Assembly: GCF_026278245.1 (NCBI RefSeq)
Contig: NZ_CP111079.1
Location: forward strand, 2,420,501 to 2,484,500
Direction: 5' to 3'
Length of the DNA stretch: 64,000 nt
DNA from: Pontibacter kalidii
GTDB taxonomy: Bacteria > Bacteroidota > Bacteroidia > Cytophagales > Hymenobacteraceae
The first letter of the stretch is position 1. Every line of letters begins with the position of its first letter. The translations under genes were made by a program, and so were the position numbers. The notes beneath the pieces were generated by a model. That model worked only from the letters and a program-made list of their open reading frames with translations. It was not told the DNA's origin and ran no database searches. This document shows, piece by piece, positions 55,624 to 64,000 of the stretch.

Positions 55624-56653
55624 GCAACACCAGCGTTTTCTCATACCCGATAAGTCGTATGCCAGCATTGCCAAGCGTGAGATTGCACGCATAGCAGAAG
55701 GGATCGGCATGGGCACCAGCGAAGTAGGGAAGCTTAGCATCGTGGTAGCTGAGATGGCCTCTAACCTGGCCAAGCACGCCCAGCAGGGCGGCGAGCTACT
55801 GGTGCGTGTGCTGGGCGACAGTGCTGCCGATGGCATTGAGGTGATCTGCCTCGATAACGGGCCTGGCATGTCAGACCCGGGCAGGATGCAGGAAGACGGC
55901 GTTTCTACTTTCGGGACTGCCGGCGAGGGCCTCGGTGCCATTAAAAGGCAATCTGATGTCTTTGACCTATTCTCACAGCAGGGGGTGGGCACGGTTATAC
56001 TTTCCAGGATCTACAAAAACAGCAAGGCCGCTGCCGCGGCACAGGCTACGAAATACCACGAGATTGGGTATGTGCTGGTGCCAAAGCCCAACGAAACCCT
56101 CTGCGGCGACGGACTGGCTATCCGGGTAAAGGACACAGAAGCATACCTGCTGGCGCTGGACGGGCTTGGACATGGTGCTAATGCGCACGAAGCCTCCCAA
56201 CTGGCCGTGCAGGTTTTTAACTCCTCCCCCGCCCTACTGCCTGCCGATGCTATGCGCCTCATACACCATAGTATAAAGCGCTCGCGCGGCGCCGTAGGCT
56301 TTGTGGTCAATATCAGCGCCGCCAGCCAACGCCTGAGTTACTGCGGCATTGGCAACATTGCCGGAAAACTGTACGCCCCCGATAGCTCCTTTGGGAATAA
56401 CCCGTATAAGAACCTGATCTCCTACAACGGCATCCTAGGGCACAACATTCCTACCACGCTTAACAACCAGGAGCTGGAGTGGGGGCGCCACCGGATGCTG
56501 ATACTCCATTCCGACGGACTCAAGTCGAGGTGGGACCTCAGCAAGTACCAGCCGCTGAACCGCCACCTGCCGGCCACAGTGGCTGCCCTGCTCTATAAAG
56601 ATAACAGCCGCCATACTGATGATGCCCTCGTAGTAGTTTTCAAGAGTAAATAA
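55613..56653 (+). CDS. GHKL ATPase fused to a PP2C (RsbX-like) phosphatase
   Basis: The 346-aa protein has an RsbT/RsbW-like ATPase domain (about 1-140; SIVVAEMASNLAKHA, DNGPGM, GEGLGAI) joined to a PP2C/SpoIIE-type phosphatase (about 145-340; GDGLAIRVKDTEAYLLALDGLGHG, with metal-binding Asp residues, and ILHSDGLKSRW near the end). In partner switching, RsbX resets the scaffold by removing phosphates. A fused kinase-phosphatase could do both steps. Fourth gene of the operon, 11 bp overlap with rsbT. Confidence 0.85.
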   Translation: MDVRQHQRFLIPDKSYASIAKREIARIAEGIGMGTSEVGKLSIVVAEMASNLAKHAQQGGELLVRVLGDSAADGIEVICLDNGPGMSDPGRMQEDGVSTFGTAGEGLGAIKRQSDVFDLFSQQGVGTVILSRIYKNSKAAAAAQATKYHEIGYVLVPKPNETLCGDGLAIRVKDTEAYLLALDGLGHGANAHEASQLAVQVFNSSPALLPADAMRLIHHSIKRSRGAVGFVVNISAASQRLSYCGIGNIAGKLYAPDSSFGNNPYKNLISYNGILGHNIPTTLNNQELEWGRHRMLILHSDGLKSRWDLSKYQPLNRHLPATVAALLYKDNSRHTDDALVVVFKSK

Positions 56654-56659
56654 AGGCAC

Positions 56660-58009
56660 ATGCAGCGCAGTATTCTTAAAATAGACATTCATAACGAGCT
56701 GGACGTGGTATTGGCCTACAAGCGCGCCATGCAGCTGTCGGAGCGGCTGGGCATGCCGCAGGCCAACCAGACCAAATTTGCCACGGCCGTGTCGGAGATC
56801 TGCCGCAACGTGATCGAGTATGTTGGCAACGGCACCATACAGTATAGCCTGACGGAGGTGACCGGCTACAGGTACCTGGAGGCGCTGGTAACAGACCGGG
56901 GGCGCGGCATCGGCAACCTGGAGCTTATACTTTCGCGCTCAGAGAACAGCCGCAACTCCCGCGGCACGGGCATCATCAACTCAAAAAAACTCACCGACCT
57001 GTTCGAGATCGAGAGCGATTTTGAGCGGGGCACGCGCGTGCGGCTCTCCAAGCGGCTGCCGCAAACCGGCCCCATGATTAGCCGCGACACCCTGGATAAC
57101 TGGGTACGAGAGTTTGAGCAGGAATCTGATATATCGCCATACGCAGAGATAAAAAGCCAGAACATGCAGCTGCTGGAGGTGCTGGAGCAGCTGCGCCTGC
57201 GCAACCTGGAGGCGGAGCAGCAGCTGCAGGAGATACGTCGCCTGAACACACAGCTGCAGCAGTCTAACCAGGACATAAACCAGCTGCTGGAGGAGCGCGA
57301 GCGGAGAAACAAGTTGCTGCAGGAGGTGAACCAGAGCCTGGATGCCTTCGCCCATACCGTGTCGCATGACCTGCGCGCGCCACTGCAGAACATAAACGGA
57401 ATCGCCACCGCCCTGGAGGCTTGCCTGCAGGCCGGGCAGTTGGAGGAGGCTAACCACGTGTTCCCGATGCTGCGGCAGCAGACCCAGAAAATGGACCGCC
57501 TGATAACAGGCATACTTGCCTACTCGCTGGCCGGGCACCACAACCTTCCCAAGAAAGCATTGGACCTGCAGGTGTTGCTGCACCAGGTAATTTCCTCGCT
57601 CAATGTTCCGGCTCGATTCAGGATTGAGGTGCAGGAGGACCTGCCGGTGCTGTACACGCAGGAAGTATACCTGTACCAGGTTTTCACCAACCTGATCGGC
57701 AACGCCATCAAGTACCACGACCAGCCGGAGCAGGCATTGGTACAGGTAAGCTACACCCCTGAAAAAGAGTGGCTATCGTTTACGGTGGAGGATAACGGCA
57801 AAGGTATAGCGCCGGAGGCGCAGCAGGAGATCTTTAACATGTATGAGACCGGCCAGTCGTTCGCTACAACGGATAGCTCGGGGCTGGGCCTCTCCATTGT
57901 GCGCAAGATTGTGGAGGAAAAGGGTGGTAGTGTATGGGTAGAGTCCCGGGGGCGCGGGAGCCGCTTTACCTTTACCTGGCCGAAGGCCGAGCTGATACAG
58001 GAAAGCTAA
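56660..58009 (+). CDS. Soluble hybrid: RsbT-like ATPase plus histidine kinase
   Basis: The 449-aa protein starts with an RsbT/RsbW-like GHKL domain (about 1-135; SEICRNVIEYV, DRGRGIG, RGTGIINSKKL), continues with a coiled coil (165-228) and a histidine kinase: His236 in FAHTVSHDLRAPLQ, and HATPase_c (N box NLIGNAIKYHD, G1 VEDNGKGI, G2 SSGLGLSIV). No membrane segment or PAS domain is seen, so the N-terminal ATPase-like domain may sense the stressosome state. It would phosphorylate a response regulator, perhaps the one at 58052-58498. Six bp after the phosphatase gene. Confidence 0.88.
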   Translation: MQRSILKIDIHNELDVVLAYKRAMQLSERLGMPQANQTKFATAVSEICRNVIEYVGNGTIQYSLTEVTGYRYLEALVTDRGRGIGNLELILSRSENSRNSRGTGIINSKKLTDLFEIESDFERGTRVRLSKRLPQTGPMISRDTLDNWVREFEQESDISPYAEIKSQNMQLLEVLEQLRLRNLEAEQQLQEIRRLNTQLQQSNQDINQLLEERERRNKLLQEVNQSLDAFAHTVSHDLRAPLQNINGIATALEACLQAGQLEEANHVFPMLRQQTQKMDRLITGILAYSLAGHHNLPKKALDLQVLLHQVISSLNVPARFRIEVQEDLPVLYTQEVYLYQVFTNLIGNAIKYHDQPEQALVQVSYTPEKEWLSFTVEDNGKGIAPEAQQEIFNMYETGQSFATTDSSGLGLSIVRKIVEEKGGSVWVESRGRGSRFTFTWPKAELIQES

Positions 58010-58019
58010 GGCACTAGAA

Positions 58020-58053
58020 AAGGTGCCACATTTCTGCAGCACCTTCTTTTTTT
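58020..58053 (+). terminator. Terminator of the stressosome-like operon
   Basis: AAGGTGC (58020-58026) pairs with GCACCTT (58039-58045), followed by C and T7. It lies 10 bp after the histidine-kinase stop codon and just before the stop of the convergent gene. Confidence 0.8.
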
Positions 58054-58498
58054 AAATTTTCTTGAAAAACTCGTTCATGATCTCGTTGACATCGTGCTTC
58101 GTGAGTGCCTTCGAGAAGTGTTTTCTCACCTTCCGGAACGTTTTAAGCTTCTCCAGGTCGTAAAAGCTAGCCGAGGATGTGAGCATTAGGATGATCACCG
58201 GGTCCACCTCATCCAGCTGCAGCTTATGATATTCCTCCAGGAAGGAGAAGCCATCCATCACAGGCATCTTTATATCCAGGAAAATGAGGTCGGGGCGCTT
58301 GTACTCGGCACCTGCATTCGGCTCCTCCACCCTGGTCAGGTAGTCCAGCGCCTCCCTTCCGTTCTTCAGCGCCAGAATCTCCTTGGCCACCTGCATTTCT
58401 TTGAGCAAACGCTCATTCAGGTAATTGGTGGTTTCATCGTCATCTACCAGCAAAACCAAATCCAAAGGGTGATCGTACGGCTTTATTAAGTTGTTCAT
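58052..58498 (-). CDS. Single-domain response regulator
   Basis: The 148-aa protein (start ATG 58498-58496; an upstream in-frame region to 58588 is unlikely) is a receiver domain: DDDE near the start, phospho-acceptor Asp75 in IFLDIKMPVMDG, and LTSSAS with Lys near 125. No output domain. It resembles Rcp1-like regulators that shuttle phosphate. It is convergent with the histidine-kinase gene and is a likely partner, though not encoded in the same operon. Confidence 0.88.
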   Translation of the reverse strand: MNNLIKPYDHPLDLVLLVDDDETTNYLNERLLKEMQVAKEILALKNGREALDYLTRVEEPNAGAEYKRPDLIFLDIKMPVMDGFSFLEEYHKLQLDEVDPVIILMLTSSASFYDLEKLKTFRKVRKHFSKALTKHDVNEIMNEFFKKI

Positions 58499-58867
58499 CT
58501 TGCCTCTTTCCAAACACAATTTATCAGTCAAACCCACTATCCCCTTAGTGCAGCCAACTTTGTCTATCTTTCTGCGAATATCGCACACCTGCTGCTGATA
58601 TCAAACTATAGTACTATAAATTTAACATCCGGGTACCTACCCCATGCCATAAAAGCTTGCAGGCGGTATGCTCTTTTATATCCCCCTGCGGCGCCTCTAC
58701 AGGTGTTCAACAAAACAGCTTCCCAACCCCGCCCCCTGCTACGCGTCCTTGTTTCGACACAAACCCGCTCACCTGATGTGATGCGGCGCCTACACATCCT
58801 TTTAGCCGGAATTCAAGTAATAGGGTATGTGCCCTTGTGGCCAGATCTTAAACAAAGTATGTATACT

Positions 58868-59164
58868 ATGGATAATTACCCTATAAAACCCGAACACATG
58901 CGCGCCCCGGATCACCTGACCAAGGGCGAGGTGCAGAAAAGCCTGGATGAGCTGGAAAACAAGATAAAGACCCTGAAAGCGCGCGCGAACGCCACCGCCG
59001 CTGATTCTAACCATACCTACCACGAGCACATTGCCGGTTTGGAGCGCAAGCGGGAGCTGATCGTGCAGAAGATGGGCGACCCAAATAACCAACAGCAGCA
59101 CTGGAGCGACCTGCACAACAACATCAGCAGCCTGCACAACGATGCCGACGGCTTGATGAAATAA
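58868..59164 (+). CDS. Small coiled-coil protein of unknown function
   Basis: Start ATG 58868 (MDNYPIKPEHMRAPDHLTKG); ATG 58859 is possible, and a long in-frame upstream extension from 58703 has no protein character. The 98-aa product has a charged coil (VQKSLDELENKIKTLKARA, about 20-40) and a His/Asn-rich C-terminal half. Similar small proteins in other bacteria are often stress-associated, but I cannot name this one. It ends in a strong shared terminator. Confidence 0.55.
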   Translation: MDNYPIKPEHMRAPDHLTKGEVQKSLDELENKIKTLKARANATAADSNHTYHEHIAGLERKRELIVQKMGDPNNQQQHWSDLHNNISSLHNDADGLMK

Positions 59165-59182
59165 CAAACTTGATTGAAAACT

Positions 59183-59218
59183 AAAAATCCCCTGCGGCAA
59201 CAGCTGCAGGGGATTTTT
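59183..59218. terminator. Bidirectional terminator between convergent genes
   Basis: AAAAATCCCCTGC (59183-59195) pairs perfectly with GCAGGGGATTTTT (59206-59218) around a 10-nt loop. It serves the small coiled-coil gene and paaN. Confidence 0.88.
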
Positions 59219-59238
59219 GCATGTATGGTTTTATAGGT

Positions 59239-60912
59239 TTAGGCCATTGCCGGCTCCCGGAACCCTACCCAGGTAAAGCGCTTTATCACAAACTCAGGAT
59301 TGGTGAAGGAAGCGTTTCCGGCCGGATTACCACCGGTTACGTGGAAGTCGGAGAAGCTCGCGTTCTGGTTCACATAGATGCCGCCCGTCAGGTTGAAGCT
59401 CACCGGGGTACCGGCCAGTCCCATCTCATCCATGATCTTCTCTTTCACGGCAGTGTCTGTGGTGTAGGCACCGCAGGAAATAGCCCCGTAGTTCATGGCC
59501 ATTTCCTTGGCCAGCTCTATACTTTGGTCTGTGCTCTTTGTCTTGATGATCAAGGCTACCGGCCCGAAGAGTTCACGGCTGTAGCTTTCCTTCTCCGTAG
59601 CATCCAACTCATAAATCACCGGCGTGCAGGTACGGGCGTTCGAGAACATCGGGTTCTCGAAATCGCAGCTGCTCAGCACCTGGTGGCCCTTTACAGAGGC
59701 AGCGCTCTTGACGCGTTCGGCCGTGGCCGGGTTCTGAATGGCCCCTAGTATATGCGGCGCGGCCTTCGGATTGTTTACCAAGGCGGTTACGGCACCGGCA
59801 ATCTTCTCCACCACCTGCTCGTAGGGCACTGTTTCACCGGCAACCTTCACGCCGGTTTCAGGCACGAAGAAGTTCTGCGGTGCGGTACACATCTGGCCGG
59901 AGTATAAGGTCAGGGAGAAGGCCAGGTTCTGCACCACCTTGTCCAAGTCCTCCACAGAGTCCAGGATGATGGAGTTTACGCCGGTTTTCTCCGTGAAGGT
60001 GGTTTTGCCGGGCAGGCGCTCCACGTAGTTGCCAAACTCAGTCCCGCCGGTATAGTCTATCAACTTCACTTTCGGGTTCTCGGCCAGTTCTTTGGTGATC
60101 AGGCGGTCGTCTGCGTCCACTGCCAGCTGGCAGATGTTCGGGTTCAGGCCATTCTCCTGCAGCACGTGCTGCACCTCAGCCACCACAATAGCGATCGGCA
60201 GCACCGCCTTCGGGTGCGGTTTCACGATAACCGGGTTACCGGTAACCAGGCTGGCGAACATGCCCGGCACAGTGTTCCAGGTCGGGAAGGTAGAGCAGCC
60301 AATCACCAGGGCGATACCTTTCGGCACGGCCTTCCAGGTCTTGTTCAGCTTCAGATTATACTTACCCATCGGCTTTTCCCATTCGGCGCTCTCCGGGAAA
60401 CGGGTCTGCTCCTCATAGCCGGCGGCCACGGCTTCCAGTGCGCGGTCAGCAGCGTGCGGTCCCGATGCCTGGAACGACATCAGGTAGGCCTGGCCGGTGG
60501 TGTGCATGGTGGCATAGGCAATGTCAAAGAAGCGGGTTTTTATCCGCTCTAACGCCTCCACAAGTATGGCTGCGCGCTCCACAGGCTTCACCTTACGCCA
60601 CTGGTGGAACGCTTCCTCAGCACGGTTGATGAGGGTCTCCGGCTCGAAGTAGGGGTACTTTACGCCCAGCTCCTGCTGTTCGTACGGCGACTCCTCCTGC
60701 CCTACCCAAGCCTGCTCCTCCTGTTGCAGCAGCTCGGTAAACTTATTGTTCAGAAAGGATTTATACTTTTCACGGCCTTCTTTATCGGCTGCTTCACCAT
60801 AAACCTCCGGAGATGGGTTTTCGGGGTAATGGGCAAAGAATGTACGGTTGTGCAGGGCCTGTACTGCTTTTTGCAGCGTTTCTCGGTGTTTATCCGCTAA
60901 TTCCAGATTCAT
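59239..60912 (-). CDS. paaN: PaaN-type aldehyde dehydrogenase
   Basis: The 557-aa protein is an ALDH-superfamily enzyme. It has the N-terminal helical extension of the PaaN family, an NAD-binding core (VIGCSTFPTWNTVPGMFASLVTG), and the catalytic Cys in SGQMCTAPQ. The family acts in phenylacetyl-CoA ring degradation by oxidising a semialdehyde; the C-terminal hydratase domain of E. coli PaaZ is absent here, so the ring-opening step would need a separate hydratase. No other paa gene is visible in the window. Confidence 0.85.
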   Translation of the reverse strand: MNLELADKHRETLQKAVQALHNRTFFAHYPENPSPEVYGEAADKEGREKYKSFLNNKFTELLQQEEQAWVGQEESPYEQQELGVKYPYFEPETLINRAEEAFHQWRKVKPVERAAILVEALERIKTRFFDIAYATMHTTGQAYLMSFQASGPHAADRALEAVAAGYEEQTRFPESAEWEKPMGKYNLKLNKTWKAVPKGIALVIGCSTFPTWNTVPGMFASLVTGNPVIVKPHPKAVLPIAIVVAEVQHVLQENGLNPNICQLAVDADDRLITKELAENPKVKLIDYTGGTEFGNYVERLPGKTTFTEKTGVNSIILDSVEDLDKVVQNLAFSLTLYSGQMCTAPQNFFVPETGVKVAGETVPYEQVVEKIAGAVTALVNNPKAAPHILGAIQNPATAERVKSAASVKGHQVLSSCDFENPMFSNARTCTPVIYELDATEKESYSRELFGPVALIIKTKSTDQSIELAKEMAMNYGAISCGAYTTDTAVKEKIMDEMGLAGTPVSFNLTGGIYVNQNASFSDFHVTGGNPAGNASFTNPEFVIKRFTWVGFREPAMA

Positions 60913-61035
60913 AGTTAAATTTTAATATTTAATTGGAAAATAGAAACAAAATATTGTAAAAATCAGTTGAAGGAAATATACATAAAATATTTGTAAGCCA
61001 AGGCTGCAAAGCCTTTTTTTCCTCATGGACTTTTG

Positions 61036-61043
61036 TACTTTTG
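61036..61043 (+). promoter_or_regulatory. -7 box TACTTTTG before the protease gene
   Basis: Matches TAnnTTTG exactly, 66 nt upstream of the start codon at 61109. No clear -33 element. Confidence 0.45.
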
Positions 61044-61108
61044 CTGTACCCGTCCATGATTTGCTCTTATTCGGAAACAGGTATCAAACAGGACTTTTTA
61101 TCGAGCAG

Positions 61109-64000
61109 ATGTTTACCCTTATCTTGCTGCCCAAGCGCAGCCTCGTTTTCTCGCTCCTCCTATTGCTATACGTGCCTTTGCTGTACGGGCAGCGTCCTGC
61201 TTTGGACTTTGGTGCCAAAACCATCCCCCACAAGGTGGTTTATAAACTGAAGCCACAACAGTCCGGCCACCTACGCATCGCCACCGACCAAAGTATGGAC
61301 CAGGTGCTGCAGCAGATCGGGGCCAGGAAGGTGGCACGCAAGTTTCCGGAGGTTACGGCCCCGCCAGCCACTGCCATGGCCCGGAAAGCCGCGCCTGCGG
61401 TAGATCTCTCACTTATATACGAGCTGCAGTACGCACCCGGCCATACGTTTGAGGAAGTACAAGCCGCCCTGATGGCCACCGGACAGGTAGCCTACGTAGA
61501 GCCGCTGTATATCCGGGAGCCCTTCCATCAGCCCAACGACCCCGCCTCCGACTCTACCAAAACAACGCAATACTACCTGAAGCAGATACAAGCCTATAGC
61601 GGCTGGGCCGTGGAGCAGGCAGATACCACCATCGTGATCGGTATACTTGATACAGGCTTCCGGCTTACGCATCAGGACCTGCAGGGTAAGGTGAAACTGA
61701 ACCACGACGACCCCATTGACGGCATTGACAACGACGGCGACGGCCTGGTAGACAACTACCGCGGCTGGGATTTTGCCGACGCCGACAACGACGTAACCGA
61801 CAATACCGCCTGGAAAGGCCACGGCACGGCAGTGGCCGGCGTGGCGGCGGGTGCCACCAACAACGGCATCGGCGTGGCCGGCACCGGCTACAACGCCATG
61901 TTCCTGCCGCTAAAGGTTTTTTCCTCCTATAACAACGGCCCCTTCGGCGGTTATGAGGCAATCGTGTACGCCGCTAACAAAGGCTGCAAGGTCATTAACC
62001 TGTCGTGGGGCGGCACGGGCTATTCGAAGTTCGAGCAGGATGTGATCAACTATGCGGCGCTGGAGAAAGATGTGGTGATCGTGGCGTCGGGCGGCAACAC
62101 CAACGCCTTCCTCGATTTTTACCCCGCCTCCTATAATAATGTAATATCGGTGGGGGGAGCCAACAACAAGGATGTAAAGTTCAAGGACCATACCTATAGC
62201 TATAACATCGACTTGATCTCCCCAAGCAATAACATTTACAGCACCTCGCAGTCCGGCGACAACAAGTATGGCAATGTAGGTGGCACCTCCTTTGCCGCCC
62301 CCACGGTAGCCGGTGGCGCAGCCCTTGTACGCGCCCGTTTTCCGGAGCTAAACGCCAGGCAGGTGGCCGAGCGCCTGCGGGCCAGTACCGACGGTATTTA
62401 TACGTTAGACGGCAACCAGGCTTACCTGGAGATGCTGGGCACCGGCCGCTTCAACCTGAAGAAGGCGCTGAAGGGGGATCACCTGAAATCGGTGCGCTGC
62501 CTGTCGTTTGCCCCCTCTCCTAACCAAAGCCTGGTTGCCGGCAGCACCGTAACCCTGGATGCCAGCTTTATCAATTACCTCGCGCCGGTGGAAGGCCTGC
62601 AGGTAACGCTTACCTCCCTCTCGCCGCACATAAGTATAACACAGGGCAATGCCAGCCTCGGCAGCCTTGGCACGATGGCTAACGCCTCCACACGCGACCC
62701 TTTTGTGATCAAGATATCGAAAGACACTCCTCCTAACCACAAAATTTACCTGCGCCTGGGCTATACCGATGGCACCTACAGCGATTTTCAGCACTTCCCG
62801 CTGATCATCAACCTGAACTTTGCCACCCTGACGGCCAACAACCTGCACCTGTCGCTGAACAGCGAGGGCAACATTGGCTACAACGGCCTGAACATGAGCC
62901 AGGGAGTGGGTGTGAAGTATAAAAACGGCGCCTCGATGCTGTTTGAGGGCGGGCTTATACTTTCTGCGGATAGCGGCAAAGTGGCTGATAACGTCCATAA
63001 CGGGTCGTGGCAAAACAGCCGGGGCTTTAAGCCACTCATGCTGACCAGGCCCTACTTCAACACCAAACTCGCTGACCAGGAACTGCGGGGCCTGATGGAG
63101 ACAAAGGTGGAGGGGCACCCGGAGGTGGAGGTGAAAACCCTGGCCTATGCCTGGGCCGACACGCCTGACCAGGATTACGTGATTCTGGAGTACCAGCTTA
63201 CCAACAGATCCGCAGAGGCTATCCCTTACCTGCATGCCGGCCTCTTTGCCGACTGGGATATTGGCAACTATACCGAGAACAAAGCCGGCTGGAACGAGGA
63301 ACTGCAGCTGGGCTACGCTTACCACGCCTATTCCCCATTACCATATGCCGGCATTAAGTTGCTGACGCCGGAGAAGAACCCCATCTACCACGCCATCGAC
63401 AACATTGGCAGCAACGACTCTACCGTTACCGTGGATGATGGCTTTACAGCTGCCGAGAAGTATAAAATTATCTCTAAAGGCGTGAGCCGCAAGCAGGCGG
63501 GCGGCAAGTATGGAAACAGCATCTCGCATATACTGGGTGCCACCGCACTGGACCTGGCGCCCGGCCAGACCAAAACCATTGCCTTTGCCATACTGGCCGG
63601 CGATGACCTGGAAGCACTGCAGCAGCATGCCCACGCGGCGCAGCAGAAGTATAAAAGTATAAAATCGGGCCCGGCGCCTGAGCCAATGGCAATCCAGACA
63701 TGCCTTGCCGAAGCAGTGGTGATAAGCCCGCAGGGCGGCAGCTCCTTTAACTTTTACTCCGACGCTTCCGGCACCGGACTGTTAGCTACCGGGGCAAGTT
63801 ATACCATCAGCGAGGCCACCGGAAACAACACCATCTATGTAGCTAACGCCGACTCTATGTACCTGAGCAAGCTGGTGCCGATGGACGTGCAGGTGTTGCC
63901 GGCATCAGAGGCTGGCTTCAGGAGTCCCATAGCGTATGCCAGAGTAAAAAAGGCCGTTCTGTTCGAGGATATAAGCAAAAACGCCCATGCCTGGCACTGG
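61109..64000 (+). CDS. Subtilisin-like S8 serine protease (runs off window)
   Basis: At least 964 codons starting at ATG 61109. A signal peptide (RSLVFSLLLLLYVPLLYG) and a prodomain (to about 150) precede an S8 catalytic domain: Asp181 in GILDTGF, His238 in GHGTAVAGVAAG and Ser394 in GGTSFAAPTVAGG. A Gly/Asp-rich loop (DGIDNDGDGLVDNYRGWDF, about 210-228) probably binds calcium, as in many Bacteroidota subtilases. Beyond about 480 it has beta-sandwich regions of secreted proteases, possibly followed by a T9SS sorting signal that is not visible. It is an extracellular or surface protease. The 3' end lies outside the window. Confidence 0.92.
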   Translation, partial: MFTLILLPKRSLVFSLLLLLYVPLLYGQRPALDFGAKTIPHKVVYKLKPQQSGHLRIATDQSMDQVLQQIGARKVARKFPEVTAPPATAMARKAAPAVDLSLIYELQYAPGHTFEEVQAALMATGQVAYVEPLYIREPFHQPNDPASDSTKTTQYYLKQIQAYSGWAVEQADTTIVIGILDTGFRLTHQDLQGKVKLNHDDPIDGIDNDGDGLVDNYRGWDFADADNDVTDNTAWKGHGTAVAGVAAGATNNGIGVAGTGYNAMFLPLKVFSSYNNGPFGGYEAIVYAANKGCKVINLSWGGTGYSKFEQDVINYAALEKDVVIVASGGNTNAFLDFYPASYNNVISVGGANNKDVKFKDHTYSYNIDLISPSNNIYSTSQSGDNKYGNVGGTSFAAPTVAGGAALVRARFPELNARQVAERLRASTDGIYTLDGNQAYLEMLGTGRFNLKKALKGDHLKSVRCLSFAPSPNQSLVAGSTVTLDASFINYLAPVEGLQVTLTSLSPHISITQGNASLGSLGTMANASTRDPFVIKISKDTPPNHKIYLRLGYTDGTYSDFQHFPLIINLNFATLTANNLHLSLNSEGNIGYNGLNMSQGVGVKYKNGASMLFEGGLILSADSGKVADNVHNGSWQNSRGFKPLMLTRPYFNTKLADQELRGLMETKVEGHPEVEVKTLAYAWADTPDQDYVILEYQLTNRSAEAIPYLHAGLFADWDIGNYTENKAGWNEELQLGYAYHAYSPLPYAGIKLLTPEKNPIYHAIDNIGSNDSTVTVDDGFTAAEKYKIISKGVSRKQAGGKYGNSISHILGATALDLAPGQTKTIAFAILAGDDLEALQQHAHAAQQKYKSIKSGPAPEPMAIQTCLAEAVVISPQGGSSFNFYSDASGTGLLATGASYTISEATGNNTIYVANADSMYLSKLVPMDVQVLPASEAGFRSPIAYARVKKAVLFEDISKNAHAWHW

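Noticed and set aside
58607-58618. Perfect palindrome TATAGTACTATA
   Set aside because: AT-rich, 12 bp and isolated between two genes; could be an operator but nothing else supports it.
58703-58867. N-terminal extension of the small coiled-coil gene
   Set aside because: No protein-like composition, overlaps presumed promoter region; ATG at 58868 is followed at once by the charged, helical part.

Overview
The window looks like chromosomal DNA of a Bacteroidota bacterium, most likely order Cytophagales in the Pontibacter/Hymenobacter neighbourhood. This is inferred from the glycoside hydrolase families, the RsbRST-type signalling locus, a Bacteroidota-type PaaN, several -7 boxes of the form TAnnTTTG, the near absence of Shine-Dalgarno sites, and moderately GC-rich host genes. 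The genus is a guess.

Layout. (1) 1-8.9 kb, host: the 5' end of an SDR oxidoreductase; a co-oriented trio of secreted glycoside hydrolases (GH123, GH27 and an SGNH-GH20 fusion) suited to GalNAc/Gal/GlcNAc glycans; a serine-acetyltransferase-like hexapeptide enzyme; a DUF4136 lipoprotein; and tRNA-Pro(GGG). (2) 8.95-51.33 kb: one complete-looking siphovirus-type prophage of about 42.4 kb, inserted in the 3' end of that tRNA gene. A 24-bp exact direct repeat (8948-8971 and 51311-51334) marks attL and attR, and a tyrosine integrase sits just inside attL. Almost all phage genes are on the minus strand. In transcription order these are an early/replication module (47.2 to 43.2 kb), an amidoligase and tail-fibre block (38.6 to 33.6 kb), S49 protease and capsid (33.5 to 30.1 kb), a ParB-methyltransferase with TerS and TerL (30.0 to 25.8 kb), portal, connector and lysis genes (24.7 to 20.0 kb), and tail genes ending in the tape measure (18.3 to 10.4 kb). 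The last four blocks each begin with the same short leader motif, TGTCTTTTTTT-N1-5-CCCYT, and most end in a hairpin terminator. (3) Plus-strand cargo sits in the prophage: HicBA, an unknown 242-aa protein, a type IIG/IIL restriction-methylation enzyme divergent from a HEPN-like protein, a compact sRNA-like unit, and, next to attR, an AT-rich three-gene operon of Dam-family methyltransferase, ParB-like protein and Mrr-like nuclease. That operon is the best candidate for an undescribed defence system here. (4) 51.33-52.3 kb: low-GC debris outside attR that carries a second copy of an unusual four-repeat TGCGTCA array also found just inside attR, suggesting serial insertion at this tRNA. (5) 52.4-64 kb, host: a Crp/Fnr regulator with a Gdx/SugE-type SMR exporter; a five-gene stressosome-like operon (RsbR, RsbS, RsbT, ATPase-PP2C fusion, RsbT-like/histidine-kinase fusion) facing a single-domain response regulator; a small coiled-coil protein; PaaN; and an incomplete subtilisin-like protease running off the window.

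How it fits together: the prophage brings its own integration, immunity switch, packaging, virion, lysis and several layers of DNA modification or restriction. The host flanks show glycan scavenging, partner-switching stress signalling and aromatic (phenylacetate) catabolism. All family assignments were made by eye from sequence motifs; no database search was run.
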